Below are positions 56,170 through 64,000 of a stretch of DNA of 64,000 nt, one piece after another; the stretch's first letter is position 1, and every line of letters starts with the position of its first letter. Made by a program: the position numbers and the translations under genes. The DNA is from Anaerolineae bacterium (GTDB taxonomy: Bacteria > Chloroflexota > Anaerolineae > Aggregatilineales > Phototrophicaceae): positions 1 to 64,000 of the forward strand of contig JAJEGA010000125.1 of assembly GCA_022820125.1 (NCBI GenBank), in the 5' to 3' direction. The notes beneath the pieces are model-generated. The model saw only the letters and a program-made list of their open reading frames with translations. It made no database searches and was not told where the DNA came from.

Positions 56170-57504
56170 TTGAGCTATATACCGCATACCCCATTTGAAA
56201 CGCAGCAGATGTTAGTGGAGATCGGCGTCGCGACCATTGATGAGCTATTCGAGGCAGTGCCGGCGACGCACCGCTTTCCCAAATTGGATTTGCCGCCGCC
56301 GATGAGCGAGATGGAGGTGGCGGCTGAAATGCTGGCGATCAGCGAGGCGAACGATCACGCGCAAGACTTCGCCATCTTTCGCGGCGCTGGCGCTTATCAC
56401 CACTTTATCCCATCGGTGGTGAATCATATGCTGCTGCGCGGCGAGTTTTACACCGCTTATACGCCTTATCAGCCGGAGATTTCGCAGGGCACGCTGCAGG
56501 CGACTTACGAATATCAATCCATGATGTGCGCGCTCACGGGTATGGACGCCGCCAACGCCAGCCACTATGACGGCGCCACCAGCCTCGCCGAAGCCATCAC
56601 TGTCGCCCTGGAAGCGACGCGCCACCGACGCAAAAAGGTAATCCTTAGCCACGCCATCCACCCGCATTACCGCGAAGTCGCCCGCACCTACCACCAGGGC
56701 CGCGATATCCGCATCATCGGCGACCGCGGCCGCGGCGAAGTCGTCGACCTGATGGAGATGCTCGACGAAAACACCGCCATGCTCGCGGTCCAGTATCCCG
56801 ATTTCTTCGGCCAAATTGATGACCTGTCGACGCTCGCCGATGCTGTGCATGACGCGGGGGCGCTGCTCGTCATGGTCGCCAACCCGATGGCGCTGTCGAT
56901 CTTCAAGAGCCCGGGCGAGCTCGGCGCCGATATTGTCGTTGGCGAGGGGCAGCCGATGGGCGTGCCGCTGGGCTATGGCGGGCCCTACCTTGGTTATTTC
57001 GCCATCCGCCAGAAATATGTGCGCCGCATCGCGGGGCGGATCATCGGCGAGACGCTCGACGCCGATGGCAAGCGCGCCTTTGTCATGACCCTGCGCCCGC
57101 GCGAGCAAGACATCAAGCGCGAGCGCGCCACCAGCAATATCTGCACCAATCAAGGGCTGATGGCGCTTTCGGCATCAGTCTACATGGCGTTGATGGGCAA
57201 GAACGGCTTGCGGCATGTGGGCGAACTCAACTATCACAAAGCGCATTACGCCGCCAATGAGATCAACCGATTGGACGGATACAGCGTCGACATGAGCAAA
57301 CCCTTCTTTAACGAATTTGTCGTCGCCTGTCCCCGCCCGATCGCCCGGATCAACGAGGCGCTGCTGGCTGAGGGCATCATCGGCGGTTATGACCTGGGAG
57401 CGCATTATTATCATCTGACCGACCGCATGCTGCTCTGCGTCACCGAGATGAACGCCAAAGAAGAAATCGACCGCCTGGTCGAGATCCTGGGAGGGCTGGG
57501 CTGA
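56170..57504 (+). CDS. gcvPA: Glycine dehydrogenase (decarboxylating) subunit 1
   Basis: The 444-residue protein is the N-terminal half of the split P protein. It begins SYIPHTPFETQQMLVEIGV and has FRGAGAYHHFIPSVVNHML, EFYTAYTPYQPEISQGTLQA, DAANASHYDGATSLAEA and GYGGPYLGYFAIRQKYVRRI. It lacks the PLP lysine, which is in subunit 2. The start is a TTG at 56170 with AGAGAGG upstream. Its stop and the ATG of gcvPB share one base (TGATG), so they are coupled. Confidence 0.95.
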   Translation: MSYIPHTPFETQQMLVEIGVATIDELFEAVPATHRFPKLDLPPPMSEMEVAAEMLAISEANDHAQDFAIFRGAGAYHHFIPSVVNHMLLRGEFYTAYTPYQPEISQGTLQATYEYQSMMCALTGMDAANASHYDGATSLAEAITVALEATRHRRKKVILSHAIHPHYREVARTYHQGRDIRIIGDRGRGEVVDLMEMLDENTAMLAVQYPDFFGQIDDLSTLADAVHDAGALLVMVANPMALSIFKSPGELGADIVVGEGQPMGVPLGYGGPYLGYFAIRQKYVRRIAGRIIGETLDADGKRAFVMTLRPREQDIKRERATSNICTNQGLMALSASVYMALMGKNGLRHVGELNYHKAHYAANEINRLDGYSVDMSKPFFNEFVVACPRPIARINEALLAEGIIGGYDLGAHYYHLTDRMLLCVTEMNAKEEIDRLVEILGGLG

Positions 57505-59096
57505 TGACTACCGAACTCTTGCAGCCTCTGATCTACGACATCGGCTCGCCGGGGCGTATGGGCGTCAACCTGCCCGAATGCGATGTGCCCAAGGTCGAGC
57601 TGCCGGCGGCGCTGATGCGCGAGGATTTGCCGCTGCCCGAGGTCAGCGAAGTGCAAGTCGTGCGCCACTTCGTCAAGCTGAGCAAGCTCAATTATTCCAT
57701 CGATCAGGGCTTGTACCCGCTTGGCTCCTGCACGATGAAATACAACCCCAAGATAAACGAGGACGCGGCGCGCCTGCCAGGCTTCGCCCAGTTGCACCCG
57801 CTGACCGATGAGAGCGGCTCGCAGGGGGCGCTCTTTCTGATGCGCGAGCTGCAGAAATGGCTGGGCGAGATCAGCGGCTTTGATGCCGTCAGCTTGACGC
57901 CGGCGGCTGGCGCCCAGGGTGAATTCGCCGGCATCCTCATGATCCGCCAATATCACCGCGACCGCGGCGAAGGTCAGCGCGATCTCATTCTCGTGCCAAA
58001 CAGCGCCCACGGCACCAACCCGGCCACGGTGACCATGGCTGGCATGCACGTTCATGAACTGCCATCCAACGACCGGGGCAATGTCGATATGGACGCCCTG
58101 CACGCCGCCTGCGAGGGCGAACTGCGCGATCGCATCGCCGGCATGATGGTCACTGTGCCGAGCACCTTGGGCTTGTTCGAATCGACTATCCTTGAAGTGA
58201 TCGCGACCGTGCACGACGCCGGCGGATTGATGTATATGGATGGCGCCAATATGAACGCGCTGATGGCGGCTGTCAAGCCGGGTGAACTAGGCTTTGATGT
58301 CATGCACTACAACCTGCACAAGACCTTCTCCACGCCTCACGGCGGCGGGGGGCCGGGCAGCGGCGCCGTCGGCGTCAACGATAAGCTGGCGCCTTACCTG
58401 CCGGGTCCTATCGTGGAGATTGTGGAGGAGGGGGCTGCGGACACCGAAGAACCTGTAGGGGCGACTCTTGAGTCGCCCGAACACGGACGTGGGATGACGC
58501 GGGCGAGCCAAGGCTCGCCCCTACAAACCTCGGCGGGGGAAGGGGATAGGCCGCCGCTCTATGGATTCGTCATGCCGGAGAAGAGCATCGGCCGCCTGAA
58601 AGCCTTTCACGGCAACTTCGGCATGCACCTGCGCGCCTTCGCCTACATCCGCGTCTACGGCGACAGCGGCATCCGCGACGTGACGCGCTACGCCGTGCTC
58701 AACGCCAACTACCTGCGCGCCAAATTGATGCGGACCTACAAGGTGCCGTATCCGCGCTATTGCGGGCATGAGTTTGTGCTGGAGGGGCATTTCGAGGATG
58801 CCGCTGATGTGCACGCCCTCGATATATCCAAGCGGCTGATGGATTACGGCTTCCACCCGCCCACCAATTACTTCCCGCTGATCGTGCCCGAGGCGCTGCT
58901 GATCGAGCCGACCGAGACCGAGACCAAAGTCGATCTGGACGAGTTCGTCGAGGCGATGGAGCGCATCGCGGAAGAAGCGCGCCGCGACCCCGAGCTGCTG
59001 CGAAATGCGCCCCACACCGCGCCCGTGCGCCGGCTGGACGAGGTGCGCGCGGCTAAGGAGCTGGTGCTCTGCTGCGCGCCGGCGCTGTCTCGCTAA
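57504..59096 (+). CDS. gcvPB: Glycine dehydrogenase (decarboxylating) subunit 2 with a repeat-derived insert
   Basis: The 530-residue subunit carries PLP on Lys273 (MHYNLHKTFSTPHGGGGPGS) and decarboxylates glycine together with GcvPA. It starts GSPGRMGVNLPECDVPKVEL and has LYPLGSCTMKYNPKINE, LTPAAGAQGEFAGILMIRQY and PNSAHGTNPATV. It is longer than the usual size of about 480-490 residues because a loop between LPGPIVEIV and PEKSIGRLKAFHGNFG is extended. Residues 317-341 of that loop are encoded by a complete 72-bp repeat element (58454-58525) in frame. The insert lies in a surface loop and flanking motifs are intact, so the enzyme could still work. Confidence 0.93.
   Translation: MTTELLQPLIYDIGSPGRMGVNLPECDVPKVELPAALMREDLPLPEVSEVQVVRHFVKLSKLNYSIDQGLYPLGSCTMKYNPKINEDAARLPGFAQLHPLTDESGSQGALFLMRELQKWLGEISGFDAVSLTPAAGAQGEFAGILMIRQYHRDRGEGQRDLILVPNSAHGTNPATVTMAGMHVHELPSNDRGNVDMDALHAACEGELRDRIAGMMVTVPSTLGLFESTILEVIATVHDAGGLMYMDGANMNALMAAVKPGELGFDVMHYNLHKTFSTPHGGGGPGSGAVGVNDKLAPYLPGPIVEIVEEGAADTEEPVGATLESPEHGRGMTRASQGSPLQTSAGEGDRPPLYGFVMPEKSIGRLKAFHGNFGMHLRAFAYIRVYGDSGIRDVTRYAVLNANYLRAKLMRTYKVPYPRYCGHEFVLEGHFEDAADVHALDISKRLMDYGFHPPTNYFPLIVPEALLIEPTETETKVDLDEFVEAMERIAEEARRDPELLRNAPHTAPVRRLDEVRAAKELVLCCAPALSR
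58454..58525. repeat. Double-hairpin repeat inside gcvPB, copy E
   Basis: A full 72-bp element (24 codons) lies in frame within gcvPB. The left arm stem is GGGCGACTC / GAGTCGCCC and the right arm stem GGGCGAGCC / GGCTCGCCC, with intact TGTAGGGGCG and CGCCCCTACA ends. It is read as VGATLESPEHGR, then GMTRASQGSPLQ. The bases AACC occur immediately before and immediately after the element, which may be a 4-bp target duplication or chance. Confidence 0.9.
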
Positions 59097-59243
59097 TTTG
59101 CGGGCGATGAGACTGGGCGCCCTTGCGCGCTTCTGAAACCTGCGCGAAGCGGCGACTCAATAAGCCGCCCGCTGCGCCACTCCACCTGCCTCAACCAAGG
59201 AACTTAGTAATTCCAATAAAGTAATGCAACATATAAAGGACGT

Positions 59244-59315
59244 TGTAGGGGCGTCTCGCTGAGACGCCCTCTTTCCCCGCCACGTTTTTGGGCGTTTCGG
59301 CGAAACGCCCCTACA
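59244..59315. repeat. Double-hairpin repeat, copy F
   Basis: This 72-bp element is of the GCGT class. The left stem is GGGCGTCTC / GAGACGCCC and the right stem GGGCGTTTC / GAAACGCCC, with the common outer ends. It lies 147 bases after the gcvPB stop. Confidence 0.85.
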
Positions 59316-59524
59316 GGTCAGTATTTGCATGACTTACTTGGTGTTACTTTGCAGCACGCATGCTGCGTCGATACGCTGTGGCGGCTAGACGGGAACAATG
59401 CGCATTAGGCCTGGTTCTAGGCTTGATTGCGCGCTCGTCGTCTACAGTAGGCTGCATGTTCAGGGCAATCGCTTCAAATTAAATTGCGCTGATAAATAAC
59501 AGTTTCCCCTCACATTTCGTAATC
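59316..59524. other. Intergenic region between two repeats
   Basis: Together with 59097-59243 and 59600-59693 this belongs to a gap of about 640 bases between gcvPB and the PfkB gene. Apart from the two repeats I see no frame, RNA gene or convincing terminator. The stretch is of mixed composition with AT-rich ends. Confidence 0.5.
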
Positions 59525-59599
59525 TGTAGGGGCGTTTCGCTGAAACGCCCGCAAAATTTATGTCATATTCAACGGGCGTATCGGCGATACGCCCCTACA
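59525..59599. repeat. Double-hairpin repeat, copy G
   Basis: This 75-bp element is of the GCGT class. The left stem is GGGCGTTTC / GAAACGCCC and the right stem GGGCGTATC / GATACGCCC, with intact outer ends. It is 209 bases from copy F. Confidence 0.85.
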
Positions 59600-59693
59600 T
59601 TTTCACAATTTTCGTGGCGAACGACACATAATGATTTTGAAGCGATTGCTCTGTGCTGCATGTTGCCTGGCGCCCAATTTGCCTCGCAAGTCA

Positions 59694-59702
59694 TGATACA
59701 AT
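59694..59702 (+). promoter_or_regulatory. Extended -10 promoter of the PfkB gene
   Basis: TGATACAAT is an extended -10 (TG, A, TACAAT), 37 bases before the ATG at 59739. No -35 box is obvious. Confidence 0.4.
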
Positions 59703-59738
59703 CGAGATAATGTCGACGCGGAGGAACGCCAAGCCGAA

Positions 59739-60668
59739 ATGTCGCGGATCTATATCATCGGAGCGCTCGTTTACGACATTGTCTTTCATGTGTCGGATTG
59801 GGTCGCCCCCAATCAGGCGGTGCATGCCAGCCAGGTGACGCTGTCGCCCGGCGGCAAGGCGCTGAACCAGGCGACGGCCGCCCGGCGGTTGGGCGCGGAA
59901 GATGTCCGCCTTGTTGGCTGCGTAGGGGATGATTTCTTTGGCGCGGAAATGCTGGCGGCTATGCGCCAAGAGGGTGTGAATATCGAGCAGGTTCGACGGC
60001 TAGAGACCAGCATGACGAGCATCGCCAGCATCATTGTCAAGGATAGCCTGCCCGGTTTCATCGGCGCTCCCAGCGCCAGCCGCATGATTAACGATGATCA
60101 TATACGTCAGGCGCTGGCCGGCATAAACGCGGGCGATATCCTGCTGCTCAATTTTGAAATCCCCCAGCCATTGGTTCAATTCGCCCTGCAGCTGGGACGG
60201 GAAGCCGGCGCCATAACCGTGCTTAATCCAGCGCCGTTCTTCACCCGCGATGCCTTTGACGGCGATTATTTTAGTTTGGTCGATGTAATCATTCCCAACA
60301 AGATGGAGGCGCAACTGATACTCGATTGCGCGTCTGACAATGTCGACGAGCTGGCTGGCGGGCTAAGGCGCCTGGGCATAGGGACGATCGTCTTGACGAT
60401 AGGCGAAGCCGGCAGCATTCTGTACCAGAACGAGACCAGAATCGAGCAGCCTGCGTTCGAGATCGCCGCGGTGGATACGACTGGCGCCAGCGATGCCTTT
60501 GTCGGCGCCTATTGTCTGGGAATTTCAAAAGCCTGGCGCCAGCGGAAGACGCTGGCATTTGCGGCCGCCGCGGCCGGCATGGCATGTACGCGGCCAGGCA
60601 CTATGTCGTCGCTGCCAACACTCGCCGAAGCGCAAGCGCTAATGGCATCGCGCGACGCCGGAGGCTGA
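59739..60668 (+). CDS. PfkB-family carbohydrate kinase (ribokinase-like)
   Basis: The 309-residue protein has the PfkB N-terminal signature SPGGKALNQATAARRLGAED, VRLVGCVGDDFFG, NPAPFFTRDA and the C-terminal catalytic motif AVDTTGASDAFVGAY. The anion hole reads Gly-Ala-Ser-Asp instead of Gly-Ala-Gly-Asp. It should phosphorylate a sugar or nucleoside; resemblance to ribokinase is the best guess. GGAGGAA lies 12 bases before the ATG. Confidence 0.85.
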   Translation: MSRIYIIGALVYDIVFHVSDWVAPNQAVHASQVTLSPGGKALNQATAARRLGAEDVRLVGCVGDDFFGAEMLAAMRQEGVNIEQVRRLETSMTSIASIIVKDSLPGFIGAPSASRMINDDHIRQALAGINAGDILLLNFEIPQPLVQFALQLGREAGAITVLNPAPFFTRDAFDGDYFSLVDVIIPNKMEAQLILDCASDNVDELAGGLRRLGIGTIVLTIGEAGSILYQNETRIEQPAFEIAAVDTTGASDAFVGAYCLGISKAWRQRKTLAFAAAAAGMACTRPGTMSSLPTLAEAQALMASRDAGG

Positions 60669-60721
60669 GCAGCCAAGCTGGCGTAACCTCGCTGACCTAA
60701 ACGGGTTTAGAGACATACATA

Positions 60722-61336
60722 ATGAAGTTTCTATTTTCTAAGCGAATCGACTTCACGGAGCTCGACGACAAGGACCTGGTCGCGCTGGCGAAGGAGAACA
60801 AGGCGGCTTTTGGCGAGTTGTACGAGCGCTATCTGCCAAAGATTTACAGCTATGTCTACTATCGAACGGGCAATGTACATGATGCGGAGGACTTGACCGC
60901 CAAAGTTTTTTTCCGCGCGCTGTCGCATATTGACAACTTTGTTGAGAAAGGCGCGCCCTTTCAGGCTTGGCTTTATCGGATCGCGCATAACCTGGTGGCA
61001 AATTGGCACCGCGATCGAAGCCGGCGGAAGATCATCGCGCTGGACGACTACGTGGCGGATTCGCTAAAGTCGGAAGCGCCTGATCGCTTGACGGAAGAAT
61101 CGGAGGAGCGGAACCAACTGCTGGAAGCGGTTCGCCGTTTGCCGGAAGATCGTCAACAGCTGCTGCTTCTGAAATTCGTCGAGCAAATGTCGAACGCGGA
61201 AATCGGCACGATTATGGGACGGACGGAAGGCGCCATCAAGTCACTATATCATCGAACCTTGCTGGCGCTGCGTGAAGACATGAATCAGATGCCGCCGGGC
61301 GAACTGAACCGGCGGCAGGGCGGAGAAGAGGGCTAA
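60722..61336 (+). CDS. ECF-type sigma factor
   Basis: The 204-residue protein has sigma region 2 (AFGELYERYLPKIYSYVYYR, DAEDLTAKVFFRALSHI, AWLYRIAHNLVANWHRDR) and region 4 (RLPEDRQQLLLLKFVEQMSN, IGTIMGRTEGAIKSLYHRTL). It lacks regions 1 and 3, so it is an ECF sigma factor. A small membrane protein gene follows after 8 bases and is the candidate anti-sigma factor. No matching promoter pair could be recognised. Confidence 0.92.
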   Translation: MKFLFSKRIDFTELDDKDLVALAKENKAAFGELYERYLPKIYSYVYYRTGNVHDAEDLTAKVFFRALSHIDNFVEKGAPFQAWLYRIAHNLVANWHRDRSRRKIIALDDYVADSLKSEAPDRLTEESEERNQLLEAVRRLPEDRQQLLLLKFVEQMSNAEIGTIMGRTEGAIKSLYHRTLLALREDMNQMPPGELNRRQGGEEG

Positions 61337-61344
61337 AGCAATCA

Positions 61345-61728
61345 ATGTCAACATCAGCCGACAACCAAATGCGCGACTTGCTGGATGCCATCACAGCGCG
61401 GCTGCAGCGCGGTGAAGCCATCGATCCGCCGGTGGCGCGCTCCGATGACGCTCAAGACGAGTTGGAAGAATTCGTGGAAGTGGTGGGGGCGCTTCACGCG
61501 TCCTTGAAGCCGCTGAGCCCAAATCAGGAATTCGCCGAAGACCTGCGCGCCGAGCTCCTTGACGGGCGAGCTGGCTTCTTCAGGCGCTCGCGGCGGATGC
61601 CAGCGCGGCTTTCGCTCGCGGCGATTTTGGCGCTTTTCGCCGGCTGCGTTCTGTTATTGCTGCGCCGGGTATTCGGCTCCGAGACCGCGCATGATGTGCC
61701 GGAAGAAGTGGTGGCTACCCCGCTATAG
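61345..61728 (+). CDS. Small membrane protein, candidate anti-sigma factor
   Basis: The 127-residue protein has an acidic N-terminal cytosolic part (SDDAQDELEEFVEVVGALHA) and one membrane helix (about residues 88-110, LSLAAILALFAGCVLLLLRR) with a short tail outside. It lies directly behind the ECF sigma gene and probably shares its transcript. No zinc-binding HxxxCxxC motif of classical anti-sigma factors is present. The role is inferred from position only. Confidence 0.6.
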   Translation: MSTSADNQMRDLLDAITARLQRGEAIDPPVARSDDAQDELEEFVEVVGALHASLKPLSPNQEFAEDLRAELLDGRAGFFRRSRRMPARLSLAAILALFAGCVLLLLRRVFGSETAHDVPEEVVATPL

Positions 61729-61772
61729 CCGCCAGGATGCCTTCATTTCTTATTCATGCTCGGGCGCGGGTT

Positions 61773-61781
61773 TGCTATATT
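61773..61781 (+). promoter_or_regulatory. Extended -10 promoter of the AlkZ-like gene
   Basis: TGCTATATT is an extended -10 about 33 bases before the ATG at 61814. TTCATG (61753-61758), 17 bases upstream, is a weak -35. Confidence 0.4.
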
Positions 61782-61813
61782 TTCGCGTTGCCGTCGTTGA
61801 TCTGGAATGAGCC

Positions 61814-62914
61814 ATGCCGACGCAAACGCTTTCGCTGCGTCAATTGAATCGCACTCTGCTCGCGCGGCAGCGCTTGCTAGCGCGACATTGCCTCGATTGC
61901 GCGACTGCAATCGAGTCTTTGCTTGGCATGCAATCGCAGATTCCCAATCCGCCATATATTGGATTGTGGACGCGCCTGGCTGGTTTTGGCAAGTCGGAGC
62001 TTAGGGCTGCGCTGGAACGGCGCGAGGTGGCGCGGGCGCCTTGGATCCGCTCGACCTTGCACCTGGTTACGGCCGGCGACCATCAGCAGTTCCAAGCCAT
62101 CATCCAGCCGGCGCTGGCGCGGGGCTTGCGCTCATTTTTCGGGGCGCGCGCCAAGGGGTTGGATATTGAGCGGCTGATTGAGATTGCCAAACCGTATCTG
62201 GAAGCGGAGACGCCGGCAATCGGCGCCTTGCGGAATATGCTGCAGGAACATGTGCCGGAGGCGGATAAACAAGCGATGGCTTACGCCGTGCGCAGTTATT
62301 TGCCCTTGGTTCAAGTCCCGCCGAGCGGCGCCTGGGGCGTCGGCACGCGCGCGACCTATACCACGGCGGAGCGCTGGCTCGGTCCGGCGACGCCCGCGGA
62401 TCTGGAATCGCTCTTCCGCCGCTACCTGGCCGCCTTTGGGCCCGCTGATGTGATGGACTTCCAAACCTGGAGCGGCATGACGAGCCTTAAACCACGACTG
62501 CAAGGGGCGCTTACGACGCTCGCCGCTTATCAAGATGAAGGCGGTCGCGTCCTCTACGATCTGCCCGATCAGCCGATCCTCGACGGAGACCTGCCGGCGC
62601 CGATCCGCTTTTTGCCCGAATACGACAATATTCTGATCGCTCACAGAGACCGCAGCCGAATCTTGCCCGAGGCGCAGCGCAAGAAAGTCTTCGTCTCGGC
62701 TGGTCGCGTGCTTGGGTCGGTCCTTATTGATGGATTCGTCGCCGCTATATGGAGAGCCAAGCGTGAAAAGGCGGAAACGACCATTAGGGTGTCGCTGTTC
62801 GACGAGCAGCCAGACGCGGTCCTGGCTTCGATTGAAGCTGAAGGTTTGGGTTTGGCTCAATTCATCGCTGATGGCGCCGGGCGAAACCGGGTGGAATTCG
62901 CGCCACAGGCTTGA
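61814..62914 (+). CDS. Winged-helix AlkZ/HTH_42-type DNA glycosylase-like protein
   Basis: The 366-residue protein matches the HTH_42 (DUF1006) family, which includes DNA glycosylases AlkZ and YcaQ/AlkX. The catalytic Q-x-Q motif is present as Gln40-Ser-Gln42 in LLGMQSQIPNPP. Further family marks are RSTLHLVTAGDHQQFQAI, GVGTRATYTTAERWLG and RFLPEYDNILIAHRDRSRIL. AlkZ proteins unhook interstrand crosslinks or toxins bound to DNA. The substrate here is unknown and no biosynthetic cluster is close. Confidence 0.8.
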   Translation: MPTQTLSLRQLNRTLLARQRLLARHCLDCATAIESLLGMQSQIPNPPYIGLWTRLAGFGKSELRAALERREVARAPWIRSTLHLVTAGDHQQFQAIIQPALARGLRSFFGARAKGLDIERLIEIAKPYLEAETPAIGALRNMLQEHVPEADKQAMAYAVRSYLPLVQVPPSGAWGVGTRATYTTAERWLGPATPADLESLFRRYLAAFGPADVMDFQTWSGMTSLKPRLQGALTTLAAYQDEGGRVLYDLPDQPILDGDLPAPIRFLPEYDNILIAHRDRSRILPEAQRKKVFVSAGRVLGSVLIDGFVAAIWRAKREKAETTIRVSLFDEQPDAVLASIEAEGLGLAQFIADGAGRNRVEFAPQA

Positions 62915-63010
62915 GACGGCGCGGCGCGCTCTATGCCAGTTGGCGATTCGATGGTAGCCTTCGCTAGCGAGAAATCGACGGCAGCGGCGAGCGACAAGGG
63001 CAGGGCAGAC

Positions 63011-64000
63011 ATGGCGCCGGCAGCAAAAATCACCGCTTTGCGCGGCATGCGTGATGTATTCAACGCCGAATATGAGCGGCGCCGTCGGGTTCAGCAGACG
63101 CTGGAACGGCACTTCCGGCTTTACGGCTACCTGCCGATCGACTTGCCAATCCTGGAAAATACCGAACTCTACCTGAGAAAGTCGGGCGAGGATATCAGCG
63201 CCCGATTGTACGAATTCGATTTCAAGAACCGGCGCATTGCCTTGCGTCCCGAGTTAACGGCTTCGGTTGCGCGCGCCTACGTCGAAAGCCTGCGGGACGA
63301 GCCGCTTCCGTTGAGGCTTCAATACAGCGGGCCGGTCTTCCGCTATGAGAAGCCGCAGCAGAATCGATATCGACAGTTCACGATGACGGGCGCGGAACTG
63401 CTTGGCGCGGGCGGCGCCGCCGTTGACGCCGAGTTGCTGCATCTCGCTTGCCGCGGGCTGGAGCAGGTTGGCATAAACGACTACAAGCTGGTGATAGGGC
63501 ATACTGCCGCGCTGGAAGGCTTCTTGCGGCAATTGGGGCTGCGCAAGCAACTGCTCAACCAACTGCTGCGAAATATGGAAAACCTGCGCAAGCGCGGCTT
63601 GCGGCACGTGGTTGAGTCGCTGCAATCACTTGTCCCCGAGTTCGATTACGCGGCCGATGAGGGTGACCGGGTTGCTGACGCCGATGCCGGATCGGGGCAG
63701 CAATTGATCAGTGTGCTGCGTGAAATGACAGATGGCGAGGCGCGGCAGGCGATCACCGACTTTTTGCGCAGCCTGAATATTCGGATCGACGCCAAGCGCG
63801 ATGAGGGCGAGATTATCGACCGCTTGCTGCACAAAATCCGCGAAGATGAGCAGGGACCCAAGCTGCGCGTCGCGCTGGATTATATGGCGCGGCTGGGCGA
63901 ATTGCGCGGCTCGCCGGCTGATGTACTGCCGCGGGCGCGCGCGCTGGCGGCGGAATACAAGCTCAAAGGCCGGGCGATGTCGGCGCTGGCGGATACGCTC
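63011..64000 (+). CDS. hisS: Histidyl-tRNA synthetase family protein (3' end beyond window)
   Basis: An open frame runs from the ATG at 63011 to the window end without a stop (330 codons). It has class II motifs of HisRS: ALRGMRDVFNAEYERRRRVQ, RLYEFDFKNRRIALRPELTA (motif 2 entry) and GPVFRYEKPQQNRYRQFTMT with GAELLG. AGGGCAGGG lies just before the ATG; in-frame ATGs at 62933 and 62951 lack such a site. HisZ, the regulatory paralogue in histidine synthesis, cannot be excluded because the C-terminal anticodon domain is outside the window. Confidence 0.8.
   Translation, partial: MAPAAKITALRGMRDVFNAEYERRRRVQQTLERHFRLYGYLPIDLPILENTELYLRKSGEDISARLYEFDFKNRRIALRPELTASVARAYVESLRDEPLPLRLQYSGPVFRYEKPQQNRYRQFTMTGAELLGAGGAAVDAELLHLACRGLEQVGINDYKLVIGHTAALEGFLRQLGLRKQLLNQLLRNMENLRKRGLRHVVESLQSLVPEFDYAADEGDRVADADAGSGQQLISVLREMTDGEARQAITDFLRSLNIRIDAKRDEGEIIDRLLHKIREDEQGPKLRVALDYMARLGELRGSPADVLPRARALAAEYKLKGRAMSALADTL

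Noticed and set aside
58454-58525. Reading gcvPB as a pseudogene broken by the repeat
   Set aside because: The frame stays open, the element length is a multiple of three and all conserved motifs on both sides are in the same frame.

Overview
The window is a GC-rich bacterial chromosome segment whose gene content points to a member of the Chloroflexota, probably an Anaerolineae-like lineage. This is an inference from the FHA / DUF3662 / SEDS / PBP cluster, the split glycine decarboxylase (gcvPA + gcvPB), the DUF3048, DUF4397 and bacterial SH3 exported proteins, and a glycosyl hydrolase of the VPS10/BNR type. There is no rRNA or tRNA gene, CRISPR array or IS element that I can see.

Layout. 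0-2 kb: methylmalonyl-CoA epimerase and an exported SH3 protein. 2.1-5 kb: a copper module (CsoR-like repressor with operator, and CopA). 5-6.4 kb: an AT-richer two-gene islet that reads as a type II Thoeris defence system (TIR protein plus two-TM/macro effector). 6.8-14.5 kb: amidase, queG, a small HMA copper chaperone, glutaryl-CoA dehydrogenase and uvrA. 14.5-17.7 kb: a glycosyltransferase, then a second AT-richer defence-type islet, rloB-rloA (AbiL-like). 17.9-21 kb: a giant BNR-repeat protein. 21-25.7 kb: a cell-wall/division cluster (FhaA-like, FhaB-like, mtnP, SEDS protein, PBP-like protein). 25.8-28 kb: a PpiC foldase, rpsR and rpsF. 28-36.8 kb: a cell-surface glycan cluster (ligase, YfhO-like, GT4, GT2, gmd, rmd) with tatD inside. 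36.8-46 kb: a DUF4397/SH3 protein, ahcY, an adenosine-kinase-like PfkB protein, a nicotinate phosphoribosyltransferase, mtnA, a nicotinamidase-like hydrolase and a DsbA-like protein. 46-55 kb: pyrimidine-nucleoside phosphorylase, a lipoprotein, mltG, a DUF3048 protein, a PIG-L deacetylase, tgt, alr and SCO1. 55.4-59.1 kb: a glycine riboswitch with gcvH-gcvPA-gcvPB. 59.7-64 kb: a PfkB kinase, an ECF sigma factor with a membrane partner, an AlkZ-like protein and the 5' part of hisS.

Functional links: csoR, copA, the HMA chaperone and SCO1 concern copper. queG and tgt serve queuosine. ahcY, the adenosine-kinase-like gene, mtnP and mtnA recycle the by-products of S-adenosylmethionine. gmd plus rmd should make GDP-D-rhamnose for the neighbouring glycosyltransferases.

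The points most worth a second look are: (1) the type II Thoeris pair; (2) a family of about 72-bp double-hairpin repeats with covarying stems, one of which lies in frame inside gcvPB and is translated; (3) a PBP-like protein that has lost all three catalytic motifs while sitting next to an apparently intact SEDS protein; (4) a Tgt that lacks the three zinc-binding cysteines; and (5) repeated use of extended -10 promoters. Searches and structure predictions could not be run, so every family assignment rests on motifs read by eye.
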